Shown: positions 33,651-43,640, counted from the stretch's first letter. The stretch is DNA of 44,226 nt from Psilocybe azurescens (GCA_023853785.1 JAJIRX010000647.1:1-44226); one strand, 5' to 3'. Program-made: numbers and translations. The notes: generated by a model from the letters alone, not told the origin.

Positions 33651-36244
33651 TCGACAAAATGCTAGCAGCAGACATAATCACCCCAATCGCACATCAGGAT
33701 GTGAAGTGCTGTGGAGCAACAACATTAGCCAAGAAAGCACACGAAGGAAACGGCCTCACTCTAGACATGCTGAAGCATCGTGTAAATGATGAATGTATAG
33801 CAGCTGGCTTTCCGTCAGCCTTTGAAGGATTACCACCTAAAGAAGATGAGATAATCAATCCCAGCCCACCACAGACACAGAATAAGTGGCGTGTCTGTCA
33901 GGATTTCGCAGAACTGAACAAAGTCACAAAAGTACCACCAATGCCTCAGGGAGATATTCGTCAGAAACAACAGAACTTGAGCGGGCATCGGTGGATTACA
34001 GTCTTCGACTTTGCAAATGGGTTCTATGCATGTGAAATAATGGAAGAAGACAGGCCATATGTCTGCTTCTATGTGGAAGGCCGCGGATATTTCAGCTACA
34101 AGCGAATGCCATTCGGGCTAACAGGTGCCCCTTCAACATTTGCCGAAATGACCGCAAATGCCCTAGGTGACTTGATAGGCACATTGTTCGAGCTGTTTGT
34201 GGACGACGGAGGATTAGCTGGAGATACTTTTGAAGTGATGCTAAACGATACTCGCCAACTTCTACAACGTGTGCGGGAGAAAGGTCTTTCTCTCTCTGCC
34301 GCAAAATCCAAATTCTTCATGACAGAAGCAACATTTGCGGGCGGACGTGTCGGGCCAGATGGTATAAAGCCTGATTTAACAAAATTAACAGCAATTGCAG
34401 ACTGGAAAACCCCAACCGACTTACAGAACCTAGGTTCCTTCCTTGGCTTGACTGGTTACTTTCGGCCTTTGGTGAAAGGATATGCATCTATAGCTCAACC
34501 ACTCACAGACCTAGCCCGTAACCTGGAACTGCCCAAACTCAAAGGGAAGGCCGCATATACCCGAGCCATGAAAGGACATTCACTGGCAGGACTTTGGAAG
34601 CGGGAGCACAACCAGGCATTCCTCCGACTGAAGGTAGCACTCACAAGTGAACCTATTCTTAAAGGACCCAAATACGATGGAACTCCTTTCATTATCACAA
34701 CAGACGGTTGCAAATTTGGGTTTGCAGGAATGTGTACACAAAGGTTTACAATAGTAATGCCCAATGGAACAGAGAAAACAACAGTCTATCCCATCGGATT
34801 CTCATCAAAAAGGACATCTGCAACAGAAGAGAAGTATAAGCCCTTTATCCTAGAATTTGCAGCACTGAAACACACCTTAGACAAGTTCGACGACATGATT
34901 TGGGGTTACCCTATTGAAATCGAAACAGACTGTCAGGCCCTACGCGACCACCTCCTGAGCACAACAATGAATTCAACTCACGCACGATGGAGAGATGCAG
35001 TCCTAGCCCATAACATCATTGATGTTCGTCACCGACCAGGACGCCTCAATGTTGTTGCTGACGGACTCAGCCGCCAGTTTGTTAACATGCCACCTGAAAA
35101 GGGAGACGGTCATGAATGGACAGTAAGCGAAGACTGGGAGGCACGTACCAGGCTGGCAAACGACATGTTCCATGTTCAAACATGCCACGATGAATCAACA
35201 TACAGCACATTACAAACAAGGTTTGCCAACGAGAAGGTCTTCTTGGAGGTCATCGAGTCACTGATGGAGCTGGACCATGGGAAAAGCTTGAAAGTGCGGA
35301 AGAGAGCAAAGCATAAGGCCAAGGGATACATGATCGATGACGGGCGGTTGTGGAAAGTGGGAGACGGATCTGTGAGGGCAAGGCCAAGGTTAGAATGCAT
35401 GACACAGGAAGAAACAGTTGCACTCGCATGGGATGAACACTGCAACAAAGGACATTTCCATCGGGATGGTATCAAGACACAGCTACTCGACAGGATTGTC
35501 AGCCCGAAAATGGACCAATCTATCATGAAGGCGATCATGGACTGCGGAAAGTGCAAAGGATTTGGATCTACACACCTTCATTCTCTCCTCGAGCCCATCA
35601 CCAGAAGACACCCATTCGAACTTATGGTAGCAGACACGTTGTCAATGCCAAAAGGAAAGGGCGGAATAACAAAGCTCGGACTGTGGATGGACGTGTATGC
35701 ACAGCGAGTGTGGGCTACAAAGCTGAAGTCAGCAGCAACTGGAAAAACATCACGGAAGACATACAGTGATATATGTGACATGTTCACTGCATCCGAAACA
35801 TTGATGGTAGACGGAGGACCAGAGTTCGATAACAAAGAGCTGAAGGAGGAATGTGATAAGCGTGGAACAAAGCTCCAGATATGCCCAGCATACTCACCAT
35901 GGATCAACGGCCTCCTCGAAGGCACTAATGCAATACTCCTCGATCGTTTAAAACGAATGTGCGCACCAAACCTAGGAGAGGACGAGTACAACAAAATGGA
36001 CCTTCCAGCAAACTGGCCCGACCATCTAGAGGCTGCAATCCGTTATATCAACGACCGAATCCTCCCAAATCTAAAATACTCACCAAACGAGCTCCTACTC
36101 AGCTTGGTTATCAACACAAAGCAAACCCCAGCTGCAGAAATATTGGCAGAACCAACAACGGAGGAGGTGGACATCCACATGGCATTCACAGAGCAACAGC
36201 GTTTCGATGGGTACTCCCAAATCGTAGAGCATGCAGGGGCGTAG
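33647..36244 (+). CDS. pol: Pol: reverse transcriptase, RNase H and integrase
   Basis: 865 open codons; the frame extends upstream of 33647 without an ATG. RT: WRVCQDF (81-87), FDFANGFY (120-127), RMPFGLTGAPSTF (153-165), FVDD catalytic motif (184-187). RNase H: TTDG (351-354), ETDCQALRDH (426-435) and HRPGRLNVVADGLSR (462-476). Integrase: zinc-binding H598, H603 or H605, C633 and C636, then the D663, D722, E758 triad with a D-X35-E spacing. The enzyme copies the RNA into DNA and inserts it. All catalytic residues I can check are present, so this is the least damaged part. The integrase C-terminal tail lies in the next frame (36231-36725). Confidence 0.93.
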   Translation: MIDKMLAADIITPIAHQDVKCCGATTLAKKAHEGNGLTLDMLKHRVNDECIAAGFPSAFEGLPPKEDEIINPSPPQTQNKWRVCQDFAELNKVTKVPPMPQGDIRQKQQNLSGHRWITVFDFANGFYACEIMEEDRPYVCFYVEGRGYFSYKRMPFGLTGAPSTFAEMTANALGDLIGTLFELFVDDGGLAGDTFEVMLNDTRQLLQRVREKGLSLSAAKSKFFMTEATFAGGRVGPDGIKPDLTKLTAIADWKTPTDLQNLGSFLGLTGYFRPLVKGYASIAQPLTDLARNLELPKLKGKAAYTRAMKGHSLAGLWKREHNQAFLRLKVALTSEPILKGPKYDGTPFIITTDGCKFGFAGMCTQRFTIVMPNGTEKTTVYPIGFSSKRTSATEEKYKPFILEFAALKHTLDKFDDMIWGYPIEIETDCQALRDHLLSTTMNSTHARWRDAVLAHNIIDVRHRPGRLNVVADGLSRQFVNMPPEKGDGHEWTVSEDWEARTRLANDMFHVQTCHDESTYSTLQTRFANEKVFLEVIESLMELDHGKSLKVRKRAKHKAKGYMIDDGRLWKVGDGSVRARPRLECMTQEETVALAWDEHCNKGHFHRDGIKTQLLDRIVSPKMDQSIMKAIMDCGKCKGFGSTHLHSLLEPITRRHPFELMVADTLSMPKGKGGITKLGLWMDVYAQRVWATKLKSAATGKTSRKTYSDICDMFTASETLMVDGGPEFDNKELKEECDKRGTKLQICPAYSPWINGLLEGTNAILLDRLKRMCAPNLGEDEYNKMDLPANWPDHLEAAIRYINDRILPNLKYSPNELLLSLVINTKQTPAAEILAEPTTEEVDIHMAFTEQQRFDGYSQIVEHAGA

Positions 36245-36725
36245 GAAAGCGGCATTTGACAAACGTGTCAAAGCCCATCCACCTGGGGAGGTGGTATTCA
36301 AAGCGGGTGACCTGGTGCAGGTATATCGGAGTGATTTGGACTATACATTCAAAACAGAGAGAAAACTCCTACCCAAATTTTCCGTACCACGACGGGTTGT
36401 CGACTGCTATCAGAATTCCTACAAAATTGAAACACTGGAAGGCCATCCAATTGCAGGAAAATTCAGCTCCAGGAGACTACGACGATTTGTGCCGAGGGAG
36501 GGGACAGAGCTGGAGAAGATGCAAGCAAATATCGATACAGAATGGCAAAGACGAGAGGAACTGTGCGAAGAAGGAGAAGGGAAAAGCGACAAAAGAGGCC
36601 AGGGTTTTGAAGAATCGGAATTAGAGGTGAACCGAGGTTCGGAGATCCCACGAATCGACAGCCATGGGAGTCGGACAGTTGATCTAGCCTCGGAGTTTCC
36701 ACAGGTTGACAGCCATGGGAATTGA
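36231..36725 (+). CDS. Integrase C-terminal tail in a shifted frame
   Basis: This frame follows the stop of the main pol frame and overlaps it by 14 bp. It reads RRKAAFDKRV, GDLVQVYRSDLDYTFKTERK, KFSVPRRVVDCYQNSYKIET and FSSRRLRRFVPREG, the C-terminal module that usually continues pol without interruption. The last 60 codons contain two near-repeats ending IDSHGS and VDSHGN. One lost or gained base near 36235 would explain the shift. Confidence 0.75.
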   Translation: MQGRRKAAFDKRVKAHPPGEVVFKAGDLVQVYRSDLDYTFKTERKLLPKFSVPRRVVDCYQNSYKIETLEGHPIAGKFSSRRLRRFVPREGTELEKMQANIDTEWQRREELCEEGEGKSDKRGQGFEESELEVNRGSEIPRIDSHGSRTVDLASEFPQVDSHGN

Positions 36726-36813
36726 AGAAGCAAAAGGGAAGATGGAAAAGGAGGAATTGGGACACACGTTTCAGGGATAGATATTGGTGGACGCAACGAG
36801 GGCGTTGCTTAGT

Positions 36814-36827
36814 TTTGAGGGGGCACA
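36814..36827 (+). other. Polypurine tract of the gypsy element
   Basis: ttttgagggggcac lies immediately before the right LTR start TGTAGTAG (36828). It holds the only purine run at the LTR boundary, the normal site for plus-strand priming. Confidence 0.65.
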
Positions 36828-37056
36828 TGTAGTAGTGGGTTCTGGCCATCTGGGCCGAGCTGCCCGAGGGCGGATTAGATTAGATTAGATACTGTAGATC
36901 GCATCAGCGGCTGTGCACGGTTTGTGTGCTAGCGCGCTTTCGTAGTGAGAGGCAGGACACACTTTGCCCGCAACGCCATACTGCGTGGCCGCTCGACGAG
37001 CATTCCGAGCCTTGCCAGACACGAGCTGCTAGGGTAGGCCGGATTGGCCTACTCCA
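36828..37056 (+). repeat. 3' LTR of the gypsy element
   Basis: 229 bp; same sequence as 30138-30367 except for one missing G in the cccgcaacg stretch. It is followed by CCTG, the right copy of the target duplication, and then by right-arm repeat sequence. Confidence 0.95.
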
Positions 37057-38340
37057 CCTGTTGAGAATGCAAAGCCATTAATGACTTCATATTCAGCTCC
37101 AATATATTTTTGCTTCTATTCACTGTGATCCATTTGTCTCAGTATTTAGTTTTTTATCTCAAAATTCAGTATTCTGGCAGACTGAATGGTTGGCTTGGAC
37201 TGGCCTGTACCATCTGCTATGCTAGAGTCAAGCTGAGGTGACCGCAGAGCCATTGATTACTACATATTCAGTTTCCATTTATTTATTCAGCTATACACTT
37301 TCATCTATTTATTTAAACATTCTGTATTTTAGCTCACTGAATGGTTGGCTTTGCCCAACTGGTATCATTGGAAAAGCTGAGGCAAAGTTTGAGCAACTGC
37401 AGAGAGCCATTATTCACTTCATATTCAGCTCCAATTTATGTATTCTGCTATTAAACTTCATCCATTTGTCTCAATACACAGTATTTTGTTCACTGAATGG
37501 TCAAATTTGACTGGCATCCAGCATTGGTTGGGTTGGGGCTGAATTTATGCAACTGCAGAGACATTAACCACCACATATCCAGCTCTAGTTTATTTTTTCT
37601 AATGTTAAGTTTCATTCTTTGGTCTCCATATTCTGTATTTTGGCTCACGGAATGATCGGCTATGACCGGTCAGTAGCATCGGTCAGGCCGGGGCCGAGTT
37701 TATGCGACTGCAGAGACATTAACCACCTCATAATCAGCTACAATTTATTTTTCAGCCATCAACTTACGTCCTGTTTGTCTCAATATTCGGTCTTTTGGCT
37801 CATTGAGTGATCGGCTATGACCGGTCTATAGCATTGGTCAGGCCGGGGCCGAGTTTATGTGACTGTAGAGACATTAACCACCACATATCCAGCTCTAGTT
37901 TATTTTGCCTAATGTTTACATTCATTTATTTGTCTCAATATTCTATATTTTGGCTCATTGAATGGTCGGCTATGACCGGTCTGTAGCATCGGTCAGGCTG
38001 GGGCCGAGTTTATGCGACTGCAGAATCATTAACTACCTCATACACAGCTCTAGTTTATTTTTTCTACTGTTAAGTTTCAGTTTTTAGTGTCCATATTTTG
38101 TATTTTGGCTCACTGAATGGTCGGCTATGACCGGTCTGTAGCATCGGTCAGGCCGGGGCCGAGTTTATGCGACTGCAAAGCCATTAATCACCTCATATTC
38201 AGCTCTAGTTTATTTCTTCTAATGTTAAATTTCATTCTTTGGTCTCTATATTCTGTATTTTAGCTCATTGAATGGTTGGCTATGACCGGTCTGTGGCATT
38301 GGTCCAGCCGGGGCTGAGTTTATGTGCCTGAAAAGCCATT
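37057..38340 (-). repeat. Right subterminal array, about 9 units of 155 bp, inverted
   Basis: The anchor ccgagtttatg (reverse complement of the left anchor) lies near 37694, 37849, 38004 and 38159. Variants lie near 37065, 37226, 37383, 37539 (gctgaatttatg) and 38313 (gctgagtttatg). Spacing is 154-155 bp in the conserved part. Units get more divergent toward the gypsy side. Before the gypsy inserted, this array was continuous with 29940-30137. Confidence 0.92.
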
Positions 38341-38678
38341 AATTACTTCATATTCATTTGCGATATATTTGTTTAACCATTTATTTGCACTACTCAATTT
38401 GATAAATGTCCCAATGCAATACTCAGCACCATTTCAGTCAGCATGTGGCCGATATTCTCGGGGCCGACCCTAAAATATGAATGGCTGCAGCTGAATTTGG
38501 GTAACACTCTGCTTATACATGTGAATTCACAGTACTTACTCAATCACTACATTGTATATTATATCTATTATACTAATTACGGCCAGCTTCCATAGAATTC
38601 ATTGGCACCGAGTGACTCATATACATTGTATGCGTTCTATGGACCGAGTCACTCGCTACAATGTAACTTCCCTATGTG
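38324..38678 (-). repeat. Right TIR of the foldback-like element (about 355 bp)
   Basis: Reverse complement of the left TIR, with the first anchor at nearly the same distance from the end as on the left (about 355 bp). It carries TGACTCA at 38613-38619 and ends ...CCCTATGTG at 38678. Differences from the left TIR are mostly substitutions. Confidence 0.92.
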
Positions 38679-38685
38679 GTTCACG
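38679..38685. repeat. Right target-site duplication (GTTCACG)
   Basis: Second copy of the 7-bp target. The NACHT reading frame resumes directly behind it with GACACTGTCTTGGATTTTC (DTVLDF). Confidence 0.92.
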
Positions 38686-40306
38686 GACACTGTCTTGGAT
38701 TTTCTTGCCAGGCTGCAATCTACGTCCTTTGAGGGCACTATATTTGGGAATTATATACACCGACACCAACACCGACATCGACATCTATTTCAGTCTCTCT
38801 TAGGACGTTCTCAAGGTTGCTCAAACAACTTCAGCGGAGCAGATGATGCACCAATTACCTAAAAACTCAGCAACCTTCGCATATATCGCTTTACACAGTG
38901 ACGAATCTCCATTCTCTATAACGCATAGCATCGATGAAATCTTGGCATCAATGAATATTGGTCTAGATACCATTATATCTGATCTCCAACATCTCCCTGA
39001 CTTGGTATACTTTGATTTCTACCCCGGTTCAGGGAGGCTATTTCTATATACATATTGTGTGTCCAGTCTGTCCGGTCGTGCATCATCAGGTCCAAGGCTA
39101 TTATCAGGAAAATCAACATGTTGGAGCATGGGACAATCAGATAGTAAGATTCAGTGCTCAGTGCTATAACAGAATATTCCACAGCAATGATGGCCATTCG
39201 TTGGTTAAAGACCAACGGAAGCTCATGCGTACTGCCGACTGCTTCCTACGATACAGTCGAATTTCAGACATACACTCCAAAGAATACTTTGAAGATCCGA
39301 AGAAAATGGAAATATTCAACATCATAATAGATACATCTTTCTGGGATCGTTTGCGTGGTAAATCCTCGGTTAAATTGGTATTGGGAGCGTTGGGCTGGTT
39401 TAACAGGCAGATGGTGAGTGCAAATATTGTCATATTCCGGTCACTAATTTACCACTGTCGTCCATAATACCAGACGGGACCCAACAAAGACGTTATCAGA
39501 GATCACGATAGTCTCCTTCCTCAAACAATGCTATGCACTGCGAAAAGAATATTCGAAATTGCCTACTTGCCACACTTCACAGACGCCTATTGCTCTAATC
39601 TTTTGATGCACAGCGATATCAACTCCATTCCGCCTGTATTCTTACATACTGTCCTTCCATCCCATGACAGAACGTACTCCTCCGTCAGAGGGAGAAGCCT
39701 TGGAACCATGGGATTACTGATGACACTAGCCTCGAATTTCACCGATTTATAACTGATTTCCACGAGCATGTGTTTGCGAGAGAGGGACTCCGCTCAGTCA
39801 TCAGCCCTTCTGACTGGTATCCTCATCTAGCTGCATTCCTTCTCACCATGATCGTAAAAAATCAATATGGTGCGCTGAACGTCTGTTTCGAACATATCTC
39901 GGACTGGGCAACCATCACAAAGAAATTTTTGTACCGTTTATCAAGTGTCTGCCTTATGCGATTCCGACAGAGCAGAACTTGAATGCGCTACGTGCACTGC
40001 ATTACCTGTTCCCCAAGATACATCCCTCGGCGTCAATGGAGACCGCCGTTTGGGTTCTGCTTTCTAGCTATAAATTTCTTGAAGGTATGTTTGAAGGGTA
40101 ACTCTGCTGTTTTTATTATACTCATTTGTATCCTACAGAAGTATGACCGCTCTTCTCTCTCATCCCCAGAGTTTAACTTACTGAAAGACTGGCTATTGGG
40201 GCTCAGGACTCGGGAATCTAAGAGAGTATTGCAGGGTGATATCAGATCTCACAGGCATGTAGTTGACACACATGATGGCTATACAACGGATGAAGGCGGG
40301 TCATAA
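38686..40306 (+). pseudogene. NACHT-domain protein copy C, 3' part (after the insertion)
   Basis: Continues copy C from DTVLDFLARLQS. Recognisable blocks shared with A and B are LDTIISDLQHLPDLVYFD (about 38950-39020), QENQHVGAWDNQIV, the most conserved ISDIHSKEYFEDPKKMEIF (about 39260-39320), FWDRLRG and LVLGALGWFNRQM, with a likely donor GTGAGT at 39413. They continue with ISPSDWYPHLAAFLL (about 39800) and, in two frames, IKCLPYAI and NALRALHYLFPKIHPSASME (about 39930-40040). After a GTATGT...CTACAG intron near 40086-40138 comes a last exon, KYDRSSLSSPEF, ending YTTDEGGS with a stop at 40304-40306. Frameshifts occur near 39090, 39740 and 39930. The region has no domain I can name. It is about 450 residues long across copies and well conserved in sequence. 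Confidence 0.85.
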
Positions 40307-40690
40307 TTAACAACTCCGACCAAGTCAAGGCACTGTGATGAAAGAAGGGAATGGAAGCATTTGATAGATCCTGTCAAGAGTATGAGTATTAATTGTAGTA
40401 CAAGTTGGGGTGTGCGTGAGGTTGTGCTTGCACACTTGGAATGTACTGGTGCAGCATGTAGAAAAGAATAGATGTGACTTCAAATGTGAAGTAAAAATGC
40501 CACTCCTTCAGCAGTTAAACATACAGTCACCAGACTCACCTCGGGAATCAACAGTTCTTGAATAACAAAAGAAGGTGAGATGATGAGAGATGGGGCATTG
40601 AGCTCTACATAACATAACACATACTGCATACTTATCAGAAATTCAGAATGGTGGCTATATATACAGACAAGGAGCAGTACTTTACCATGT
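40307..40690. other. 3' flank of NACHT copy C
   Basis: No gene. From 40307 to about 40490 it matches, in reverse complement, the 3' flank of copy A (2870-3065), including gatcctgtcaagagta and catgtagaaaagaat. Beyond 40500 nothing is recognised. Confidence 0.55.
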
Positions 40691-40960
40691 CCCACCCATT
40701 CCAAATGGAATCCAACTTGATTCTATGCATTCCAGTTGGATTCCAATGCTCTTCCAGTTCAATTAAAGGTGGAGAAAGGTTCATTCCAACTATCTAATTT
40801 CTTCTAGAAGGAACAGGAATAAAATATAAATGGATTCCAATTGGATTTCCAAATGAGTTAAGACTTCATTAAAATTGATACAAGTTCTTTATAATGAATT
40901 TTAGTTGGATTCCAGTTGGATTCCAAACATTCCAGCTACATTCCAACAAGGTTGAAATTT
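40691..40960. repeat. Degenerate repeat of ATTCCARTTGGATTCCAA
   Basis: Near-copies of ttccagttggattccaa occur near 40730, 40835 (attccaattggatttcca) and 40905-40935 (two overlapping copies), with half-sites attcca/tggaat between them. The motif is partly self-complementary (TGGAATCC/GGATTCCA). It is AT-rich with no ORF. Confidence 0.6.
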
Positions 40961-41204
40961 ATATAATTAAAATACATAGGCTATTATAATATGTCAGGGC
41001 AACACTAAAATCAGTGTGACAAGGCCACCAACAAAGACAAAGCAAGAGAGTAAGAGCAGAGGATGAGATGAGAGCAGAGGATAGACTTATGAGGAATCAT
41101 TGATCTGAAGGTTTGCAGCAATGATAGTAGAAATCCTAAGAGATTGAAGCTGGGGATCTATCTACAAAACATGCAGTACTTATACTACTCTAGAGATGAC
41201 TGAC

Positions 41205-41410
41205 TAAGCAAGATCCCATGATGAGTAATGAGAAAGACCATGATGAATAATGAAGAAGGCAAGGATGAGTAATGATGAGTAATAAAGATCATGATGAGTA
41301 ATAAGAAAAGTGATGGTGGAAACTTCTGGAATAATCAAAATATTAAGAAAGATAAAAGATATGATAAATGGTAAATGATAAATGATAAGATAAAAGATAA
41401 AATATGCAGT
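41205..41410. repeat. Low-complexity repeats (GATGAGTAATRA)n and (GATAAA)n
   Basis: Positions 41215-41315 carry about eight copies of gatgagtaat/gatgaataat with short spacers. Positions 41350-41405 are built from gataaa, gataaat and gataag. They lie directly before the second TIR-bearing element. Confidence 0.7.
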
Positions 41411-42046
41411 GTACTAGGGCTGAGCACACATAGGGCAGCTACATTGTAGCGAGTGACTCATGCCATAGAACATACACAATGTATATTTGTGACTCGGTGC
41501 CATAGAATTCTATAGAATACACCTATAGGAAGTAGGACGATCTAACATACAATATAGTGACTCACTTGGTGCCATAGAATTCTATGTATATAGGCAATCT
41601 GACCTGATATCGGCTGAGGTCACCGATGTTGTGAACACAGCCCCAAATATATCAGCTGTGGCCACTGACAGTGTCGACTCAGCCCCATGCTTAGTAATGA
41701 TGCCCTTTGGTAATATGTTAGCCAAAATGATGTGCTGTATTGTATTATAATAGCAAACTAAGTTGGCGATTGCAGTACCTGAATATGAAGACATGCATAT
41801 TGCAGGCAATGCATCAGCTCAGCCCTGAGAGTTCTCAGACCTGCTATTGCCTGACTGCAGAATAAGTAAGCCAAAGACTTTAATAAGCTACAAGCAGAGA
41901 AAATAGAAGTGGGAAGTCTGAAAGGGTGCATCATTTGAGTGGAAGAGCAGAGCTGACATGACCAAGCGGTAAGCTACATCGGCCCCGACATGTGTGACCA
42001 AGTGTCAGACGGCCCCGAAAACGGCGGCCCAATGTGACTACAGCCA

Positions 42047-42511
42047 TCACCGGCCCCAACACACATGGCCAATAGCTGATATTGGAGTAGTCTCAACCCC
42101 AAAATAGCTGGCTGATGTGGCTGATGTTTGGGTATCATTGGCCACCGCATGTGCAACTAACAACCAAACTTTACTGAAATAGCACTTACCCCACCATGTT
42201 GTTTTGTCAAGCTGGAGCTCTGTCCAGCCGGTGTGTAATGTGGAATTCTTTTGTGTGATCAGTACCTGGAATTCAGGCACATATATTTCTTGACAATCAG
42301 GCCCAATTATTTGTCTAAAACAGTCTGGAATACTAATTGACTGTGGTGTCTGAGTGGGATCACCATCAGCAGGCAGTTGAGAGAATGTGTGGCGATTGAC
42401 TATGTGGCCGGGCCGATGAGCGGGTCTTGGGATCATATAGATGGTTGGATCAAGTGAAGCTGGCCCTGCAACATTGGACATAAGAGATATATTCTGTCTT
42501 AGATTATTCAT
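42047..42511 (-). CDS. Unassigned open frame inside the second element
   Basis: 154 codons starting MNNLRQNISLMSNVAG, with PRPAHRPGHIVNRHTF, SIPDCFRQIIGPDCQEIYVP and HTGWTELQLDKTTWW. After TWW the DNA reads GGGTAAGTGC, a strong splice donor, so the real exon may end near 42190. The composition looks coding rather than random, and it is the only protein-like stretch in the visible part of the element, so it may belong to an element-encoded protein. No family recognised. Confidence 0.4.
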   Translation of the reverse strand: MNNLRQNISLMSNVAGPASLDPTIYMIPRPAHRPGHIVNRHTFSQLPADGDPTQTPQSISIPDCFRQIIGPDCQEIYVPEFQVLITQKNSTLHTGWTELQLDKTTWWGKCYFSKVWLLVAHAVANDTQTSATSASYFGVETTPISAIGHVCWGR

Positions 42512-43640
42512 GTTTTGTCGATGTAGTAAGCAATATCAATATGATATGTTCCAAAAGATTGAATTGGATAAGGTTGTAACTAAATTTAATTGTTATTTGT
42601 GACTATTTATATCACATGATGGTTGATTTTGCCAGCACCACAAAATTGGGAATCTTTGCTATCATCTACAAACTTCATCTGCCGAGTCGCTCCCGAGCAT
42701 CCATATCCTAAACACAATTTCACATCAAAAATTAAATACCATGTCGATCTCTATGAATATACCTTCCGCAGCCAAATTTTTGGAACACACTTCGTAACAT
42801 TGATAATTGTATCTGAGGTGCACTGACCAATGGTGATATAGCAAAAGAAATTAAGGCACTTAAGGCACAGTTGCTGAGTAACAAAATATCAATATCTGTA
42901 TTATCTGACGATGAGCAAATTCAGAATGAGATATTTGCATTGCACACTGTCATACACCAATTTTGATTGGATATGAGATTTATCTATAAGCTTAGAGTGT
43001 CTGTCTCGACTCCCATTGCATGCAGAAGCCAGGGTTATTATTTTGCATTTTTATCTGAAGCACATCCTCAATATTCAACGTTGAAGCCCATTCACAGTCC
43101 ACTTCAATCTCCATTACAACTTTCAATCTCCACTTCAACTATTTGATCAGCTACATTCCCTATCAGTGATTCAATCGTCTATCTATTTCGAACCTCAAGG
43201 CTATATGCAGCTTATTCCTGGACATCATTCTTATCCATCCTAGTATGCACAGCACTGCACAGCATCATATATCACCATTGTCATCAGCATTTGGTCATCT
43301 ACAACTATTTGGTCCTTAACTGGATTCCACATATGCAGCAAATCTTTGTCTCACTCAGCAGTCTTGGTAATGGATGACTGAGCTGTGCCATGAATAGACT
43401 GGTTCTATTCATTAGCATGGTACTTGTTCGCTATTTTGGCTCCTTTTCTATTGTCTGACACTTTCATATGATTGATCCTTCCTTCCTTTTGTCATTCTTG
43501 CTTATTGTACTTACTCAGCTTGGCTTCTTTCTTACTCATCTCACTTCGCTTTTCATAATCCTGCTTATACTTCTTACTCATCCTATGTTACTTACTTACT
43601 CACCCTTCTATTTTTCACTCCTAAACTCCGTCAGCCTTCA
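42512..43640. other. No recognised gene
   Basis: AT-rich sequence. A short frame at about 42828-42965 reads NGDIAKEIKALKAQLLSNK and SDDEQIQNEIFALH, which resembles the coiled lead-in of many basidiomycete F-box proteins, but it stops before any F-box. Nothing else supported. Confidence 0.35.

Larger units (their letters stand above)
30138..37056 (+). mobile_element. Ty3/gypsy LTR retrotransposon nested in the right arm
   Basis: A complete element of 6,919 bp with LTRs of 230 and 229 bp (TG...CA), a PBS-like TGGTGACAACAG two bases after the left LTR, and a polypurine tract before the right LTR. The order is gag, protease, RT, RNase H, integrase, the Ty3/gypsy order. The flanks carry a 4-bp duplication CCTG (30134-30137 and 37057-37060), or 5 bp ACCTG if the last A is shared. 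The LTRs differ by one visible 1-base indel (cccgcgaacg against cccgcaacg), which suggests a recent insertion. Despite this the coding part has at least five frame changes. The C-terminal end has no chromodomain that I can see. Confidence 0.95.
26700..38678. mobile_element. Foldback-like DNA element, 11,979 bp including a nested gypsy retrotransposon
   Basis: The element has matching termini (CACATAGGGAAGTT...AACTTCCCTATGTG), near-identical inverted repeats of about 355 bp, and then two arrays of a 155-bp unit in opposite orientation. Removing the nested gypsy (30138-37056) and its 4-bp duplication leaves about 5.06 kb with no transposase-like ORF, so it is inferred to be non-autonomous and mobilised in trans. 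A 7-8 bp target duplication would fit hAT or Kyakuja-Dileera-Zisupton-type elements, and long repeat-built inverted arms resemble Drosophila Foldback in architecture. The sequence alone does not decide the superfamily. It lies inside the C-terminal coding region of NACHT copy C, in a spot where copies A and B are uninterrupted. Confidence 0.9.

Noticed and set aside
42828..42965. Possible F-box protein N-terminus
   Set aside because: Only a short coiled stretch is seen. A stop follows and no F-box motif (LPxEI) appears in any frame nearby.
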